Assembly: GCA_016706225.1 (NCBI GenBank)
Contig: JADJKB010000021.1
Coordinates: 806,001 to 870,000, forward strand
Reading direction: 5' to 3'
DNA length: 64,000 nucleotides
DNA from: Myxococcales bacterium
GTDB lineage: Bacteria > Myxococcota_A > Polyangia > Polyangiales > Polyangiaceae
In this document: piece after piece, positions 26,629 through 36,201 of the stretch
Numbering within the stretch: the stretch's first letter is position 1
Layout of the letters: each line of letters starts with the position of its first letter
Notes under the pieces: model-generated
Database searches by the model: none
Told to the model about the DNA's origin: nothing
The model's input: the letters and a program-made list of their open reading frames with translations, nothing else
Translations under genes and position numbers: made by a program

Positions 26629-27732
26629 TCAGTGCGAGTGCGAGGCCCAGGCCCCGCGGGGCGACGCGACGCCGCGCGCCACCAGATCTTCCACGGTGTC
26701 TCGGAGCGTCTCGCCGGGATCACGAGCGACCCAACCGAGCTCCCGCTCCGCCTTCTCGCTGCTGCAGTACCAGAAGTACTGCGCCATCTCGACGCTCACG
26801 TCGTCCACCGGCGGCTCACCGCCGATGGCGCGCACCGCGCGGGAGAACAAACGAGACATGCCGAGGGCCAGAGGGCGCGACGCCGGCAGCTTCAGGCGCG
26901 GCGCCGGCACACCGGTCAGGCGCGAGAGGCGCTGGAAGAACGCCGCCAAGGTGAGGTTCTGCGCGTTCAAGAGATAACGCTCGCCTGCCCGCCCGTGCTC
27001 GAACGCGAGCAACATGCCGAGCGCTGCATCGCGCGCATCCACGAAGGCGAGCCCTCCGGCGGGGACGGCGGGGACGGCCCGCTCCAGGAACCGCCGCACG
27101 TCTCCAGTGGACGACTCGCGCAGATCGCCCGGCCCGAGCAGCAGGCTGGGGTTGACCACCACCACGTCGAAGGTCGGGGGGTGATTCGCCTCGAGGGCCG
27201 CCTTTTCCGCGTAGGACTTGCTGCGGTAGTAGGGCCAGGTCGCGATCAGCTCCATCGGCGCGGAGGCCTCTTCGTCCGCGATTTCCTCGGCGTCCTCGCT
27301 GACCGCGATGGTGCCGCTGGTGCTGGCGTAGACGACACGACGCACGCCCGCGCGCTCGAGCCCCGCCAGCACCTGGCGGGTCGCCACGACGTTGGCCAGG
27401 TGCATCGCTTCGGCATCGGCGGGATCCCGTGACACCTTGCCCGTCGCAACGAAGGCGCCATCCGCGCCGCGGGCGCTCTCCGCCACCGCATCAGCATCAC
27501 TCACGTCCAGCGCGAGCACGGGCAGCCCATCGACGTCTCCGCCGCCGCGTGACACCGCCACGACCTGGTGTCCACGCGCAACGAGCAGGCGCACCAGATG
27601 TGCGCCCAGAAAACCGGTCGCCCCGCCTACCCAGTACTTGCGCGGCTCCTGCTCCACCGGACGCGCGCTCGGTGGTGTCGAGCGTTTGCCGTTGCCGTTC
27701 GAGCGACGGCCGCCGTTCCCGTGTTCGCTCAT
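26629..27732 (-). CDS. NAD(P)-dependent epimerase/reductase of the extended SDR family
   Basis: A 367-residue extended SDR of dihydroflavonol-reductase type. The nucleotide motif is GGATGFLGAHLVRLL near residue 38, the active-site segment is YASTSGTIAV and the catalytic pair is YYRSKSYAEK (Tyr-x3-Lys). The first 30 residues are basic and low-complexity. It begins inside the stop of the 1578-residue multienzyme gene (ATGA). It probably oxidises or reduces a hydroxy or keto group on a lipid or isoprenoid intermediate made by that pathway. Confidence 0.87.
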   Translation of the reverse strand: MSEHGNGGRRSNGNGKRSTPPSARPVEQEPRKYWVGGATGFLGAHLVRLLVARGHQVVAVSRGGGDVDGLPVLALDVSDADAVAESARGADGAFVATGKVSRDPADAEAMHLANVVATRQVLAGLERAGVRRVVYASTSGTIAVSEDAEEIADEEASAPMELIATWPYYRSKSYAEKAALEANHPPTFDVVVVNPSLLLGPGDLRESSTGDVRRFLERAVPAVPAGGLAFVDARDAALGMLLAFEHGRAGERYLLNAQNLTLAAFFQRLSRLTGVPAPRLKLPASRPLALGMSRLFSRAVRAIGGEPPVDDVSVEMAQYFWYCSSEKAERELGWVARDPGETLRDTVEDLVARGVASPRGAWASHSH

Positions 27733-30700
27733 ACGTCCCCGCCGGCCGACAGCGTGAGCACACTCGAGAGTTTGTCGCTGGTGTTCTCCAGCTGAAACGC
27801 CCGCTGGAACACCATCAATAGCTCGATGTTGTTGCTCTTCACCGCGCCCGAGATGAACTCCTGCGGACTCGGTGTGTACGCCTCGCGCACGATGCGGCGG
27901 AACATGCCGGGGGTGGTCTTGAGCACACAGTCGGCGCTCTCGACGGCCTTGCCCACGGTGACCTCGCAGCGGTCGGGCTCGATGCGCAACGTCCAGCGTT
28001 CGCTCTCGCCCAGGGAGAAGTAGAAGCTCACCGGCTCCTCGACTGCGTTCGGGACGAAACGTTGGCGGAGCTCGCCGAAGACCGGTGCCAGGGAGTCGTC
28101 GACGGGGCCGAGAGCCGCAGCGTCCAGGGATTCTAGCCGAGAAATATCCAGGATCTCTCCGCGCGACAGGGCCACGACCGCTCGCCGTGTCAGCTCCGCG
28201 ACGACCCGCGACGCCTCACTTGCGTTCATGCCCGCGGTCAGCCGCTCGAGCTCTTTCACCTCGAGCGGCGGCCCGATGCGGGCAACCACGTCGCGACGTC
28301 GGAGCACGGTGGCACCCTTGGGCAGCGCGTTGAACGTGCCGCCAAGATAGAGCGGCAGGATGTCCACGCGGTTCTGCAAGGCCAGATATCCAACTGCGCT
28401 CTTGAACTCCTTCACGTCGCCGTCGGAGCTGCGGGTGCCCTCGGGGAAGATCAGAACCGTCTTGCCTTGTTCGAGCAGCTCGGCGGCCTGGCGCAGGCTC
28501 TGTCGCAGCGAACCGCTGCGGGACATCGGCACCAGGTTGGTCAGGTTCTCGAAGTAGGCCTTGCGCCAGCGGTTGCCCTCGAAGAAATAGTCCTGCGCCG
28601 CGAGAGATACGAGCCCCTCGCCATAGCTGCCCAGCGCGTACTTCGCGAGCCCCATGTCGAGGTGGCTGGCGTGGTTCGCCGCGACGAGCACGTTGCGGTT
28701 GTGGGGAATGAACGCGCGACCCGCGACCCGTGTCTGCAAGAAGCGATCGTAGAACCCCATCTGCGCTCGCCCCAGCCAGTGCATCGCCGCCTCGCGCAGC
28801 GCCGGCGGCAACTCGAGCGGTTCGTCCTCCAGCGTCTCGATGGCCCGCGTGCGCGACACATGGCGCCCCAGCCGGGTCTCGCGCACGAGCGCCTCGGCGT
28901 CGCCGATGGTGACACAGGCGTTGAGCCGCTCGGCATCGACGGAGCCGCCGAGCTGCGCCTCGAGCGCGACCAACAGCTCGAGCAACATCAGGGAGTCGAA
29001 GCCGAGATCGGCGCGCAGGCCCAGGCTCGGCTCCAGCTCGTTCGGATCTTTGCGCGTGATGACCGCTACCGCAGCGCGCACACTCTGCGCGGGGCCATCC
29101 AGGTGGCTCGCACCGGTCATGCGCGGCGGCCGCTCGCTGAGTGGACCCACTCGCTCAATCACGCGCCGGACCTCGTTGCGCTTGACCTTGCGTGTCGTGG
29201 TCCGCGGCAGCTTCGTCTCGAGCAGCGTGACGACTGCAGGCCGCTGAGACGGCGGCAGCGCCGAGAGCGCCCGCTCCAAGGATTTCCTCGCGCGCTCTTT
29301 GCGCTCGACGCGCGACAGGCTGTCGTCGTCAGCCGGCACGGCGACACACGCAACACGCTCTCCGCCTCGGGGGTCATCGATCCCCACGATGGCGAGCTCG
29401 GCGATGTGCTCGATGGCGCCGAGGCGTGCTTCGACGTCGTCCGGGTACACGTTCTCGCCGTTCGCCGCGACGATGACGTCCTTCGCGCGCCCGACGATCA
29501 CGAGCTGCCCGCGTTTGTCGACCTTGCCGAGGTCGCCGGTGTGCAGCCAACCCTCGGCGTCGATGGTGCGCCGTGTGCTCTCTTCGTCGTCGGAGTAACC
29601 GAGCATCACGTTGGGACCGCGGGCGAGCACCTCGCCGACCCCCTCGGCGTTCGGCGCCGCGATCCGGATGTCGACGCCCGGGATGGCCTTGCCGACGTGC
29701 CCCGACCGCGACTTCGGCCCCCCGGACGCCACCGTGAGCACCGGGGAAGCCTCGGTCAGGCCGTACCCTTCGGCCAGGTGCAGACCGAGCCCCGCGAACA
29801 GGTGGTGTGTCTTTTCGGGCAGCGCAGCGCCGCCACTCACCAGATAACGCAGATGCCCGCCCAGCCCCTCGTGCACGGGCCCAAACAGCAGCTTGCCCGC
29901 GTCGATGCCCAGAGACTTGCCCAGTGACCGATTGAGCTCGACGGCAAAGTCGAAGACCTGCGAGGCAAAACGCCCGCGCTCGGCGACCTTGGCGCTCACG
30001 CGCCGTTCGAGCATCTCCCACAGCGCTGGCACACCGATCATCGCGGTGATGCGCCCACTCTTCAGACCCAGCTCCAGACGCTCGCCCGTGAGCTCGTCCA
30101 GATACACGATCCGCGACCCGCGCGAGAGCGGGAGGAGCATGCCGCAGGTGAGCTCGAAGGTGTGATGCAGCGGCAACACACTCAGCACGCGATCTCCCTT
30201 GCCGAGCGGGAACAGCGGCGCGAGCGACGCCACCAGGGCCGTCAGGTTCCCGTGCGAGAGCATCACTCCCTTCGGCACCCCGGTCGTCCCGCTCGTGTAG
30301 ATCAGCGCCGCGACGTCATCGACAGCCGGCTCGCTGGGATCCGAGAGCGGAGCGCCGTCCTCAGTCGCCTGCCAGAGGTCCAACCAGGATAGCGCCGGGC
30401 CATCTGCCGGCAGCACGGGTCGGACCCGCCCGGTCACCGTCTGGTCCGCGAGAAAGACCCTCGCCCCGGAGGCGTTGGCGAGATTCGCGACGACATCCGC
30501 CTCGATGCCGGAGTCGACGGGAACGACCGTGGCGCCGCTGTACAGGATGCCGAAGAAGGCGATGGGCCACGCCGGATGATTGGCTCCAGCGAGCAGCACA
30601 CGTTCGCCCGGGGCCACTCCGGCCTGACGCAGCCGGGCCGCCGTGGCGAGGGCCCGCGCCTGCCACTCGCGGAAGCTGATGCGCGACAGCCCGGTGGCCT

Positions 30701-32465
30701 CCGTGCGCTGCAGCGCCACCGACAGATCAAAACGATCCGACATGTCGTCGAGCAGGTTGGTGAGCGTCGCGTGGGCAACCGGCGCGCGCCGCGGCCGCCG
30801 GATCCGCTCGTCGATCTGGGGAAATACCCACTTTTCAAGGCCCGGAATGTGGACATCGAGGAACCACTGCCGCCAGTCGATGCTCTCCGGCTCCCAGAAG
30901 ATCTTCTCGCGATCCGCCGGCGAGAGGCGGGCGTAGGCGGCGCGGGTGTTGTCACAACGAAACACGTAGTCGTAGACCGCCGTGAACGGCACGAACGCAG
31001 TGAGCACTTCACCCACCTTGCGCTGGCCGTCGGCAAAGCTCTCCAGTGCCTTCGCGGTGGGCTTGAGCAGCGGTGCGGCGGGACCGATGGCGGCCTTCCT
31101 CAGCAACCGAGCCGCGACCCCCACACCGTCGGCGATCTTGAGCGGCCCGTAGGCTTCGAATTGTTTCTCTCCGAGCAGCGCGCCCTCGAAATGGGATTGC
31201 AGTGCGCTGATGACGGGCCCGCCACGCCCTGTCTTGCGCCAGTAGGTGCGTTTGTACAAACCCGAGAGCTCGAAACAGCGGCGCATCGTGCAAGGGTTCG
31301 AGTCACTCGAGCCCAGCTGGTAGACGGCGTGATGGCTGCCATCGAGCAACTCCGCGAGGGCAAGCGTCATGCCGCCGGCGACCATGTCGCAGGGGATGAT
31401 GTCCAGGTAGTTGTCGCCACCCGGGATCTGCGTCTGTCCCTCGCGCAGCGAGTAGATCAGCGGCGCGCTGGTGTTGATGCCCTCGTTCCAGCTCGGGAAC
31501 GGGAACCGCACGGTGCTCTCGACAATGGCGGGGCGGACGATGGTGTGAGGCAGCCCGGAGCCAGCGACGATCTGCTCACCGATGGCCTTGGTGTAGGTAT
31601 AGGTGTTGGGAAAACCCCAAAATTTGGCGCGTTCCATGCCCATTTCGGCCAGGCGCGCTTCGATGAACTTGCGCTTCACGCGCTCGACCTCGTGCTCGAG
31701 CGGGCTGCCCCGGGCGGGCTCCCCGCGGGCTTCGAGGTTCTTCTTTGCGTCGTCCAGGAAATGACTCTGACGGAAGGCGTCACTCGCGCGGTGCCGCGCC
31801 TGCTCGACGACGTCGAGGCACTCCGCGATCTCGCGATCCGGATCCCAGTGCGCCCGCTCGAGCTCGCCGGCCCGCGGGAACGGGTGTTCGCGTGGGTCGA
31901 TCTCTTCGATGAAGCCGGTGCGGGAACCGGCCACGAAACACGTGCTGGTGTGCAGGAAGGGCACCTCGCCGAGGTCCCTGGACAGCGCCACCAGGTTCTG
32001 CACGCCGAACGCATTCACTTGGAGCGCTTCGTCGAGCGGGGGATCGAAATCCACGACGCCCGATGCGTTGATGACACAGTCCACCGACCCGCGGAGCTCG
32101 TCTCGCAGGCTGGCGTCGAGCCCGCAGAAGGGCTGCACCACGTCTCCGGCGACGGGCACGACCTTCTCGCGCATGAACGCCTCGAAGTTGGCTCCGAAGC
32201 GCTCGCGGAGCGGCGCCATCAGCTCGCTGCCGACCACATCCTTCCAGAAGCGCTGCTCGGCAGTCTGATTGCCGCGCGGTCGAACCACGAGGTGGATTCG
32301 CTCGACCTCGGGGTAGTGGTAGAGCAAGAAGGTCCACCAGACCTTGCCCAAGAACCCGGTACCCCCCACCACGACGAAGTGCCGACCGCCGAGCAAACGC
32401 GCCAAATCCAGCGGCGGGCTGTCCGCGCTGACGGGTTTGCGAACGATGGGCGGGTGCTTCGGCAT
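27729..32465 (-). CDS. Five-module lipid multienzyme: acyl-CoA reductase, acyl-activating, ACP, acyltransferase, SCP2-like
   Basis: A 1578-residue protein. Module 1 (about 28-550) is a fatty acyl-CoA reductase: GGTGFLG at 34-40, Tyr289-x3-Lys293, then a FAR C-terminal domain. Module 2 (about 575-1105) is an acyl-activating (AMP-forming) enzyme: IYTSGTTGVPKG at 722-733, YGLTEASP at 901-908 and GWLHTGDLG. Module 3 (about 1125-1195) is a carrier protein with LGFDSL, Ser 1158 for phosphopantetheine. Module 4 (about 1225-1440) is a PlsC acyltransferase: NHASHLD (His1265-x4-Asp1270) and FPEGTRSS. Module 5 (about 1470-1570) resembles an SCP2 sterol/lipid-carrier domain. The combination could load a fatty acid, reduce an acyl group to a fatty alcohol and acylate an acceptor. 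The Myxococcus xanthus ether-lipid enzyme ElbD has, as far as I recall, a comparable design. Confidence 0.9.
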   Translation of the reverse strand: MPKHPPIVRKPVSADSPPLDLARLLGGRHFVVVGGTGFLGKVWWTFLLYHYPEVERIHLVVRPRGNQTAEQRFWKDVVGSELMAPLRERFGANFEAFMREKVVPVAGDVVQPFCGLDASLRDELRGSVDCVINASGVVDFDPPLDEALQVNAFGVQNLVALSRDLGEVPFLHTSTCFVAGSRTGFIEEIDPREHPFPRAGELERAHWDPDREIAECLDVVEQARHRASDAFRQSHFLDDAKKNLEARGEPARGSPLEHEVERVKRKFIEARLAEMGMERAKFWGFPNTYTYTKAIGEQIVAGSGLPHTIVRPAIVESTVRFPFPSWNEGINTSAPLIYSLREGQTQIPGGDNYLDIIPCDMVAGGMTLALAELLDGSHHAVYQLGSSDSNPCTMRRCFELSGLYKRTYWRKTGRGGPVISALQSHFEGALLGEKQFEAYGPLKIADGVGVAARLLRKAAIGPAAPLLKPTAKALESFADGQRKVGEVLTAFVPFTAVYDYVFRCDNTRAAYARLSPADREKIFWEPESIDWRQWFLDVHIPGLEKWVFPQIDERIRRPRRAPVAHATLTNLLDDMSDRFDLSVALQRTEATGLSRISFREWQARALATAARLRQAGVAPGERVLLAGANHPAWPIAFFGILYSGATVVPVDSGIEADVVANLANASGARVFLADQTVTGRVRPVLPADGPALSWLDLWQATEDGAPLSDPSEPAVDDVAALIYTSGTTGVPKGVMLSHGNLTALVASLAPLFPLGKGDRVLSVLPLHHTFELTCGMLLPLSRGSRIVYLDELTGERLELGLKSGRITAMIGVPALWEMLERRVSAKVAERGRFASQVFDFAVELNRSLGKSLGIDAGKLLFGPVHEGLGGHLRYLVSGGAALPEKTHHLFAGLGLHLAEGYGLTEASPVLTVASGGPKSRSGHVGKAIPGVDIRIAAPNAEGVGEVLARGPNVMLGYSDDEESTRRTIDAEGWLHTGDLGKVDKRGQLVIVGRAKDVIVAANGENVYPDDVEARLGAIEHIAELAIVGIDDPRGGERVACVAVPADDDSLSRVERKERARKSLERALSALPPSQRPAVVTLLETKLPRTTTRKVKRNEVRRVIERVGPLSERPPRMTGASHLDGPAQSVRAAVAVITRKDPNELEPSLGLRADLGFDSLMLLELLVALEAQLGGSVDAERLNACVTIGDAEALVRETRLGRHVSRTRAIETLEDEPLELPPALREAAMHWLGRAQMGFYDRFLQTRVAGRAFIPHNRNVLVAANHASHLDMGLAKYALGSYGEGLVSLAAQDYFFEGNRWRKAYFENLTNLVPMSRSGSLRQSLRQAAELLEQGKTVLIFPEGTRSSDGDVKEFKSAVGYLALQNRVDILPLYLGGTFNALPKGATVLRRRDVVARIGPPLEVKELERLTAGMNASEASRVVAELTRRAVVALSRGEILDISRLESLDAAALGPVDDSLAPVFGELRQRFVPNAVEEPVSFYFSLGESERWTLRIEPDRCEVTVGKAVESADCVLKTTPGMFRRIVREAYTPSPQEFISGAVKSNNIELLMVFQRAFQLENTSDKLSSVLTLSAGGDV

Positions 32466-32631
32466 CTAACTTCGGACGGTTCGGGGCCTAAAGGGTCCTT
32501 TCGGTCACCCATGCCGGCCCGGGAGTCAAGGCTTGGCGCGCTGCGTCGTCAGGGGGTTCGGGCAAAGGCGGCAGTTAGCGGCGTGCCTCACGTTCCCGCC
32601 CTGCTGGGACGTCCGGGGCAAACCTCGCGCT

Positions 32632-33318
32632 TCAGGGGAAATTCACGCTCGTCTCGCTGCGGCTCTCGGCAAGCTCCCAGAACCGGTCGGCGATGGCGGC
32701 CGGCTCGAGCGTGGCCTGCCCGGAGTCGAAGGCAGTGCCTTTCACGGAGCCGATGACGACGACCTCGCCGACGTAGACGCCGTCCGGAGCCAGCTTCTGA
32801 CTCAAGAGTCCGACCAGCTTGTGCTGCGCTGCCTTTGCGAGTGCGAGCCCCATCGCATTCCATTCGGTCGCCATCGCATCGATCTTCGGATCGAAGAACG
32901 CAAACCCGCCGCCGGTAACCAAGATCGCACCCTTGTTGCTGCGAAGATCGGGCAGCACCTCCTGCACCGCGGCGAGGAAACCGTGGGCACTCACGTCGAG
33001 CACGGCGCGGAGCTCCTCGGTCTTGGCGGTGGTCAGATCGCCGGCGCCCCCGCCGTAGGCGTTCCAATGCAAGATGCCAATTGGACCGACGGCGGCGCGC
33101 ACATCACTGATGAGCTGACGCACCGCATCGGGGTCACCGAGGTTGCATGGAAAAGCCTTGGCGGTCACTCCGACTTCGCCCAGCGCCTCCACCGCTGCGG
33201 CGAGGCGCCCGGCGTTGCGCGCAACGAGCGCCACCGGATGCCCCTCTCGACCAAACCGCCGTGCCACGGCGTCGGAGATCCCGGGGCCATGGCCACAGAC
33301 CACGAGAACAGGCTTCAT
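32632..33318 (-). CDS. Short-chain dehydrogenase-like protein lacking the catalytic Tyr
   Basis: A 228-residue Rossmann protein starting MKPVLVVCGHGPGISDAVAR, in place of the usual TGxxxGIG motif, with NADP-type basic residues (LVARNAG). It keeps the NAY/NAG-like loop (LHWNAYGGGAG) and the helix before the active site, but at the place of Tyr-x3-Lys it has GLALAKAAQHK, where Leu replaces Tyr. It may be a reductase with a changed mechanism or a binding protein. In-frame Met codons exist 6 codons upstream. It lies on its own, downstream of a propeller lipoprotein and upstream of the lipid operon, with 166 unremarkable bases before the latter. Confidence 0.75.
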   Translation of the reverse strand: MKPVLVVCGHGPGISDAVARRFGREGHPVALVARNAGRLAAAVEALGEVGVTAKAFPCNLGDPDAVRQLISDVRAAVGPIGILHWNAYGGGAGDLTTAKTEELRAVLDVSAHGFLAAVQEVLPDLRSNKGAILVTGGGFAFFDPKIDAMATEWNAMGLALAKAAQHKLVGLLSQKLAPDGVYVGEVVVIGSVKGTAFDSGQATLEPAAIADRFWELAESRSETSVNFP

Positions 33319-33363
33319 CTCGCACTTGTAGCACACGCCGGCCTCGCGCTCCGGCGCGAAGCG

Positions 33364-34500
33364 TCACCACGGCTTCTGCACGCGCCCCACGCTGCCGTCG
33401 TGCTGAGTACACTGCTTGACCCCTTGGGTGCCGCGATTGAGGAAGTACACGAAGCTGGAGTCTTGGGCGAGCTTGCGGGGGTCGCGCTGCCCTGCCGCCA
33501 GCGTCACGACGTTCGAGCCGTCGAGCCGTGCCGCCATCACGGCGCCGTCGGAGAACTCGTTCGGAGTCCCAGCCTCGACCCAGTAGATCCCCTTTGTGTC
33601 CACCGCGATGTCGCTGGGTGTCGCTCGGCCGGAGAGCAGCTGAGTCGGCTCGCTCCCGTCGTGCAGCGCACGCATGATGGTGCCGTCCCCGGAGTTGGTC
33701 CAGTACACGTGTGTCGCGTCGATCGCGAGCCCCCGCGGGAGACTCTGGGAGCTGGCGACGATCGCAGCGCCGGCGCCGGTGATGTCACTGGCGTAGATTT
33801 GCCCCGCGGTGTCACCGGAGCCGCTGATCGAGACGAAGACCTTCATCGCGAGCAACTCGACCGACACCGGAGACTCGAGGGCGTCCAAGATCGCGATACC
33901 ACCGACCGTGCCACCATCGAGATAACGCCGTCGAACCTGGCCATCGCCCCCGCCATACGTGCCGGCGTTCACCCAGTAGAGCGACGTCTCGTCGAGGGCG
34001 AGCGCGCGCGGCAAGACCTGCAAGCTCGCGAAGTTCTCCGGGGTGGTGGAGGCGGCCGGGAGCCGCCAGATCGAGCCGTCGCCGGCCGTCGCGAAAAAGA
34101 CGTCGTTCGTCGCGGGATCGACCTCGACTGCCGAAGGTGAGCTCTGATCGGTCGCGAGCACTACGATGCAGCTACCTGCGTCGTCGCCGCAGCCCGCCGC
34201 CGGCATCGTGGCCACCACACCATTCTTTCCCGAGCTCTGCAGTGAACCTTGATCGACCCAGGTGATGGTACCGCCAACCACTCGCAGATCCGCTGGGCAA
34301 TCCCTGCCGGCCGCGAGCACCTGAACGCCGCCGGCGCCCGCCCCATCTCCGGTCGCGTCCAGCGCGGCGTCCACGCCGCCGTCGTCTCCCCCCGAGCCTG
34401 CCGCCGCGTCGCTCGCGGATTCTCCGACCGGATCACCCGTACACGATGCGGCTCCGAGGGCCAGAACTGCGGCCAATACGCCTCGCACGCCGGTGAGCAT
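33364..34500 (-). CDS. Beta-propeller lipoprotein (DUF5050/NHL-like)
   Basis: A 378-residue lipoprotein: MLTGVRGVLAAVLALGAASC gives Cys 20, then a Gly/Asp/Ala spacer. The mature domain has repeats of about 45 residues with a hydrophobic strand followed by (V/L)YW(V/T)N and GDG(T/Q) (LDETSLYWVNAGTYGGGDGQ; IDATHVYWTNSGDGTIMRAL; VDTKGIYWVEAGT). Such LDLR-YWTD-like propellers are common secreted proteins in myxobacteria, and their ligands are unknown. The frame runs further upstream, but the lipoprotein start is clear. The divergent potassium channel gene starts 45 bases away. Confidence 0.83.
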   Translation of the reverse strand: MLTGVRGVLAAVLALGAASCTGDPVGESASDAAAGSGGDDGGVDAALDATGDGAGAGGVQVLAAGRDCPADLRVVGGTITWVDQGSLQSSGKNGVVATMPAAGCGDDAGSCIVVLATDQSSPSAVEVDPATNDVFFATAGDGSIWRLPAASTTPENFASLQVLPRALALDETSLYWVNAGTYGGGDGQVRRRYLDGGTVGGIAILDALESPVSVELLAMKVFVSISGSGDTAGQIYASDITGAGAAIVASSQSLPRGLAIDATHVYWTNSGDGTIMRALHDGSEPTQLLSGRATPSDIAVDTKGIYWVEAGTPNEFSDGAVMAARLDGSNVVTLAAGQRDPRKLAQDSSFVYFLNRGTQGVKQCTQHDGSVGRVQKPW

Positions 34501-34545
34501 AGGTGGGTCTCGGACGCCGCGCCAGGTCGGCATAGTCTCCCGAGC

Positions 34546-36201
34546 ATGAGCGTCGGTGACAAACATGTCGTGGTCTGCGGGCTGGGCCACGTCGGTTACC
34601 GTGTGACGCGCTTGTTGCTGCGTCTGGGTGTCAAGGTCAAGACACTGGGACTCGAGGTGCGGGCTGATCGAGCGCGCGCCATCGTCGAGTCCGGCGGTGA
34701 AGTCCTGACCGGCGACGCACGCGATGAAGCGGAGCTGAACCGAGCCGGCGTCGCGGACGCGCAGGCGCTCTTGGCGGTGACCGACGGCGATCTCGCCAAT
34801 CTCGAGATTGCGCTCGATGCTCGCCGACTGCGACCCGATCTGCGACTCGGCGTGCGGGTCTTCGACCGCGACCTCGCCCGTTCCCTCGAAGACAGCCTGG
34901 GGCACACCCGGGCAGTCGGCGTTTCGGCGCTGTCCGCGCCCGTGCTCGCGTTTGCTGCCCTGGGCCGTCAGCTCACGGCGGCCATCACCCTGGGCGAAGA
35001 CGAGGTCCTCGTCGGGGAGCTCGCGCTCGATGCCAGGTCGCCCCTCGTCGACCTCACGCGCGACGAGCTGAGGCAGCGCTACGGCGTGAGTGTGCTCGCG
35101 AGCTGTGGCATAAAGCTCGAGGCCGGCGAGCGCGTCACGCTGATTGGCGAGCGTTCCGCGTATGCCTCGCTGCCTGGGCAGGCGGAGCTCGCCGCCGTCA
35201 CCGCTCGAGCTCGAACCAGCACGGGCGTCGTCGCCACGTTTCGGACCGCATGGAACAACTCACCCCGCGCGCTGCGGAGTGTGTTCTGGGTGCTGGTCGC
35301 GCTCGCGCTTTGTAGCGTGCTGGTGTTCCGATTCGGTGTCGAGCCGCCCATCAGCTTGGCCGAGGCGTTCTACTTCACCATCACCACCATCACGACCACC
35401 GGTTACGGCGACATCACGCCGCGCACGTCGGGCCCGGCGATGATGGTCTATGCCTCGTTGTTCATGCTGCTCGGCTCGGTGACGATGGCAGTGCTCTATT
35501 CGTTCGCGACCAGCTTCGTCGTGAGTGAGCAACTGCGCGCCGAGCTCGGGCGCCCCCCCATGCCACGAGGCGGCCACGTGATCGTCGTCGGACTCGGGAA
35601 CGTCGGATACCGCACCTGGGGAGAGCTCGGTCGCCTGGGGGTGAACGTCGTGGCGATCGATCTGGACTCCGAAGGGGAGTTCGCCAGCGCTCTCGCAGGA
35701 CGCGCGCCCTTCGTGACCGGGGACGCACGCATCGAGTCGACGCTCTCGGCCGCCCAGGTCGAGACCGCCGTTGCGATCATAGCCACCACCGGCGACGACG
35801 CCGCCAACCTCGGCATCGCGCTCGGAGCGCGCCGGCTCTCACCGAAGCTCCGCACCATCGTGCGGGTGTTCGACGCCGATTTCGCTGGCAAGCTCGAGCA
35901 GGGCAAGCTCGTGGACGTAGCCGTCAGCACCTCTCGCGTCGCGGCTCCCACCTTCGCCGCGGCGGCGTTGTTCGACGACGCCGTCGTCGGCCTGGAGGAC
36001 GATCGCGGGCTGACCGCGCTGTGCTTCGGCGCCCTGCCCCAAGACTGGACCGGCCGCTCCCCGGCCGAAATCGCTGCCAACGTGCCGCTGGTCGAACGAG
36101 CGGGTCACGTCTCCGCCTGGGATCCAACCGAACCGCTGCCCGACGGTTGCAATGTGCTCACGGCGCTCAGCCGTCCGCGAGCGAGCGAGCACGCGCCGTA
36201 G
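34546..36201 (+). CDS. Potassium channel with RCK domains on both sides of the pore
   Basis: A 551-residue channel. Residues 6-125 form a first RCK_N/TrkA-N domain (HVVVCGLGHVGYRV), followed by a TrkA-C-like part (150-205). Membrane helix 1 lies at 243-263, the selectivity filter TTGYGD at 284-289 and helix 2 at 298-327. A second RCK_N domain (HVIVVGLGNVGYRT, from 344) and a C-terminal TrkA-C-like region end the chain. Gating RCK domains usually follow the pore. Two copies flanking one two-helix pore are uncommon; Kch-like channels with one RCK are the norm. It would conduct K+ under control of nucleotide or Ca2+ bound to the RCK rings. The gene overlaps the convergent monooxygenase gene by 35 bases. 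Confidence 0.9.
   Translation: MSVGDKHVVVCGLGHVGYRVTRLLLRLGVKVKTLGLEVRADRARAIVESGGEVLTGDARDEAELNRAGVADAQALLAVTDGDLANLEIALDARRLRPDLRLGVRVFDRDLARSLEDSLGHTRAVGVSALSAPVLAFAALGRQLTAAITLGEDEVLVGELALDARSPLVDLTRDELRQRYGVSVLASCGIKLEAGERVTLIGERSAYASLPGQAELAAVTARARTSTGVVATFRTAWNNSPRALRSVFWVLVALALCSVLVFRFGVEPPISLAEAFYFTITTITTTGYGDITPRTSGPAMMVYASLFMLLGSVTMAVLYSFATSFVVSEQLRAELGRPPMPRGGHVIVVGLGNVGYRTWGELGRLGVNVVAIDLDSEGEFASALAGRAPFVTGDARIESTLSAAQVETAVAIIATTGDDAANLGIALGARRLSPKLRTIVRVFDADFAGKLEQGKLVDVAVSTSRVAAPTFAAAALFDDAVVGLEDDRGLTALCFGALPQDWTGRSPAEIAANVPLVERAGHVSAWDPTEPLPDGCNVLTALSRPRASEHAP

Noticed and set aside
30576..32756. 726-codon open frame opposite the lipid multienzyme
   Set aside because: It covers reductase and ligase codons of the opposite strand, with all motifs on that strand. 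It is a base-composition effect.
36167..36201. Overlap of the potassium channel and monooxygenase genes as a possible error
   Set aside because: Both C-termini read well to the stop codons and the overlap is tail to tail, which is tolerated. Nothing suggests a truncated gene.
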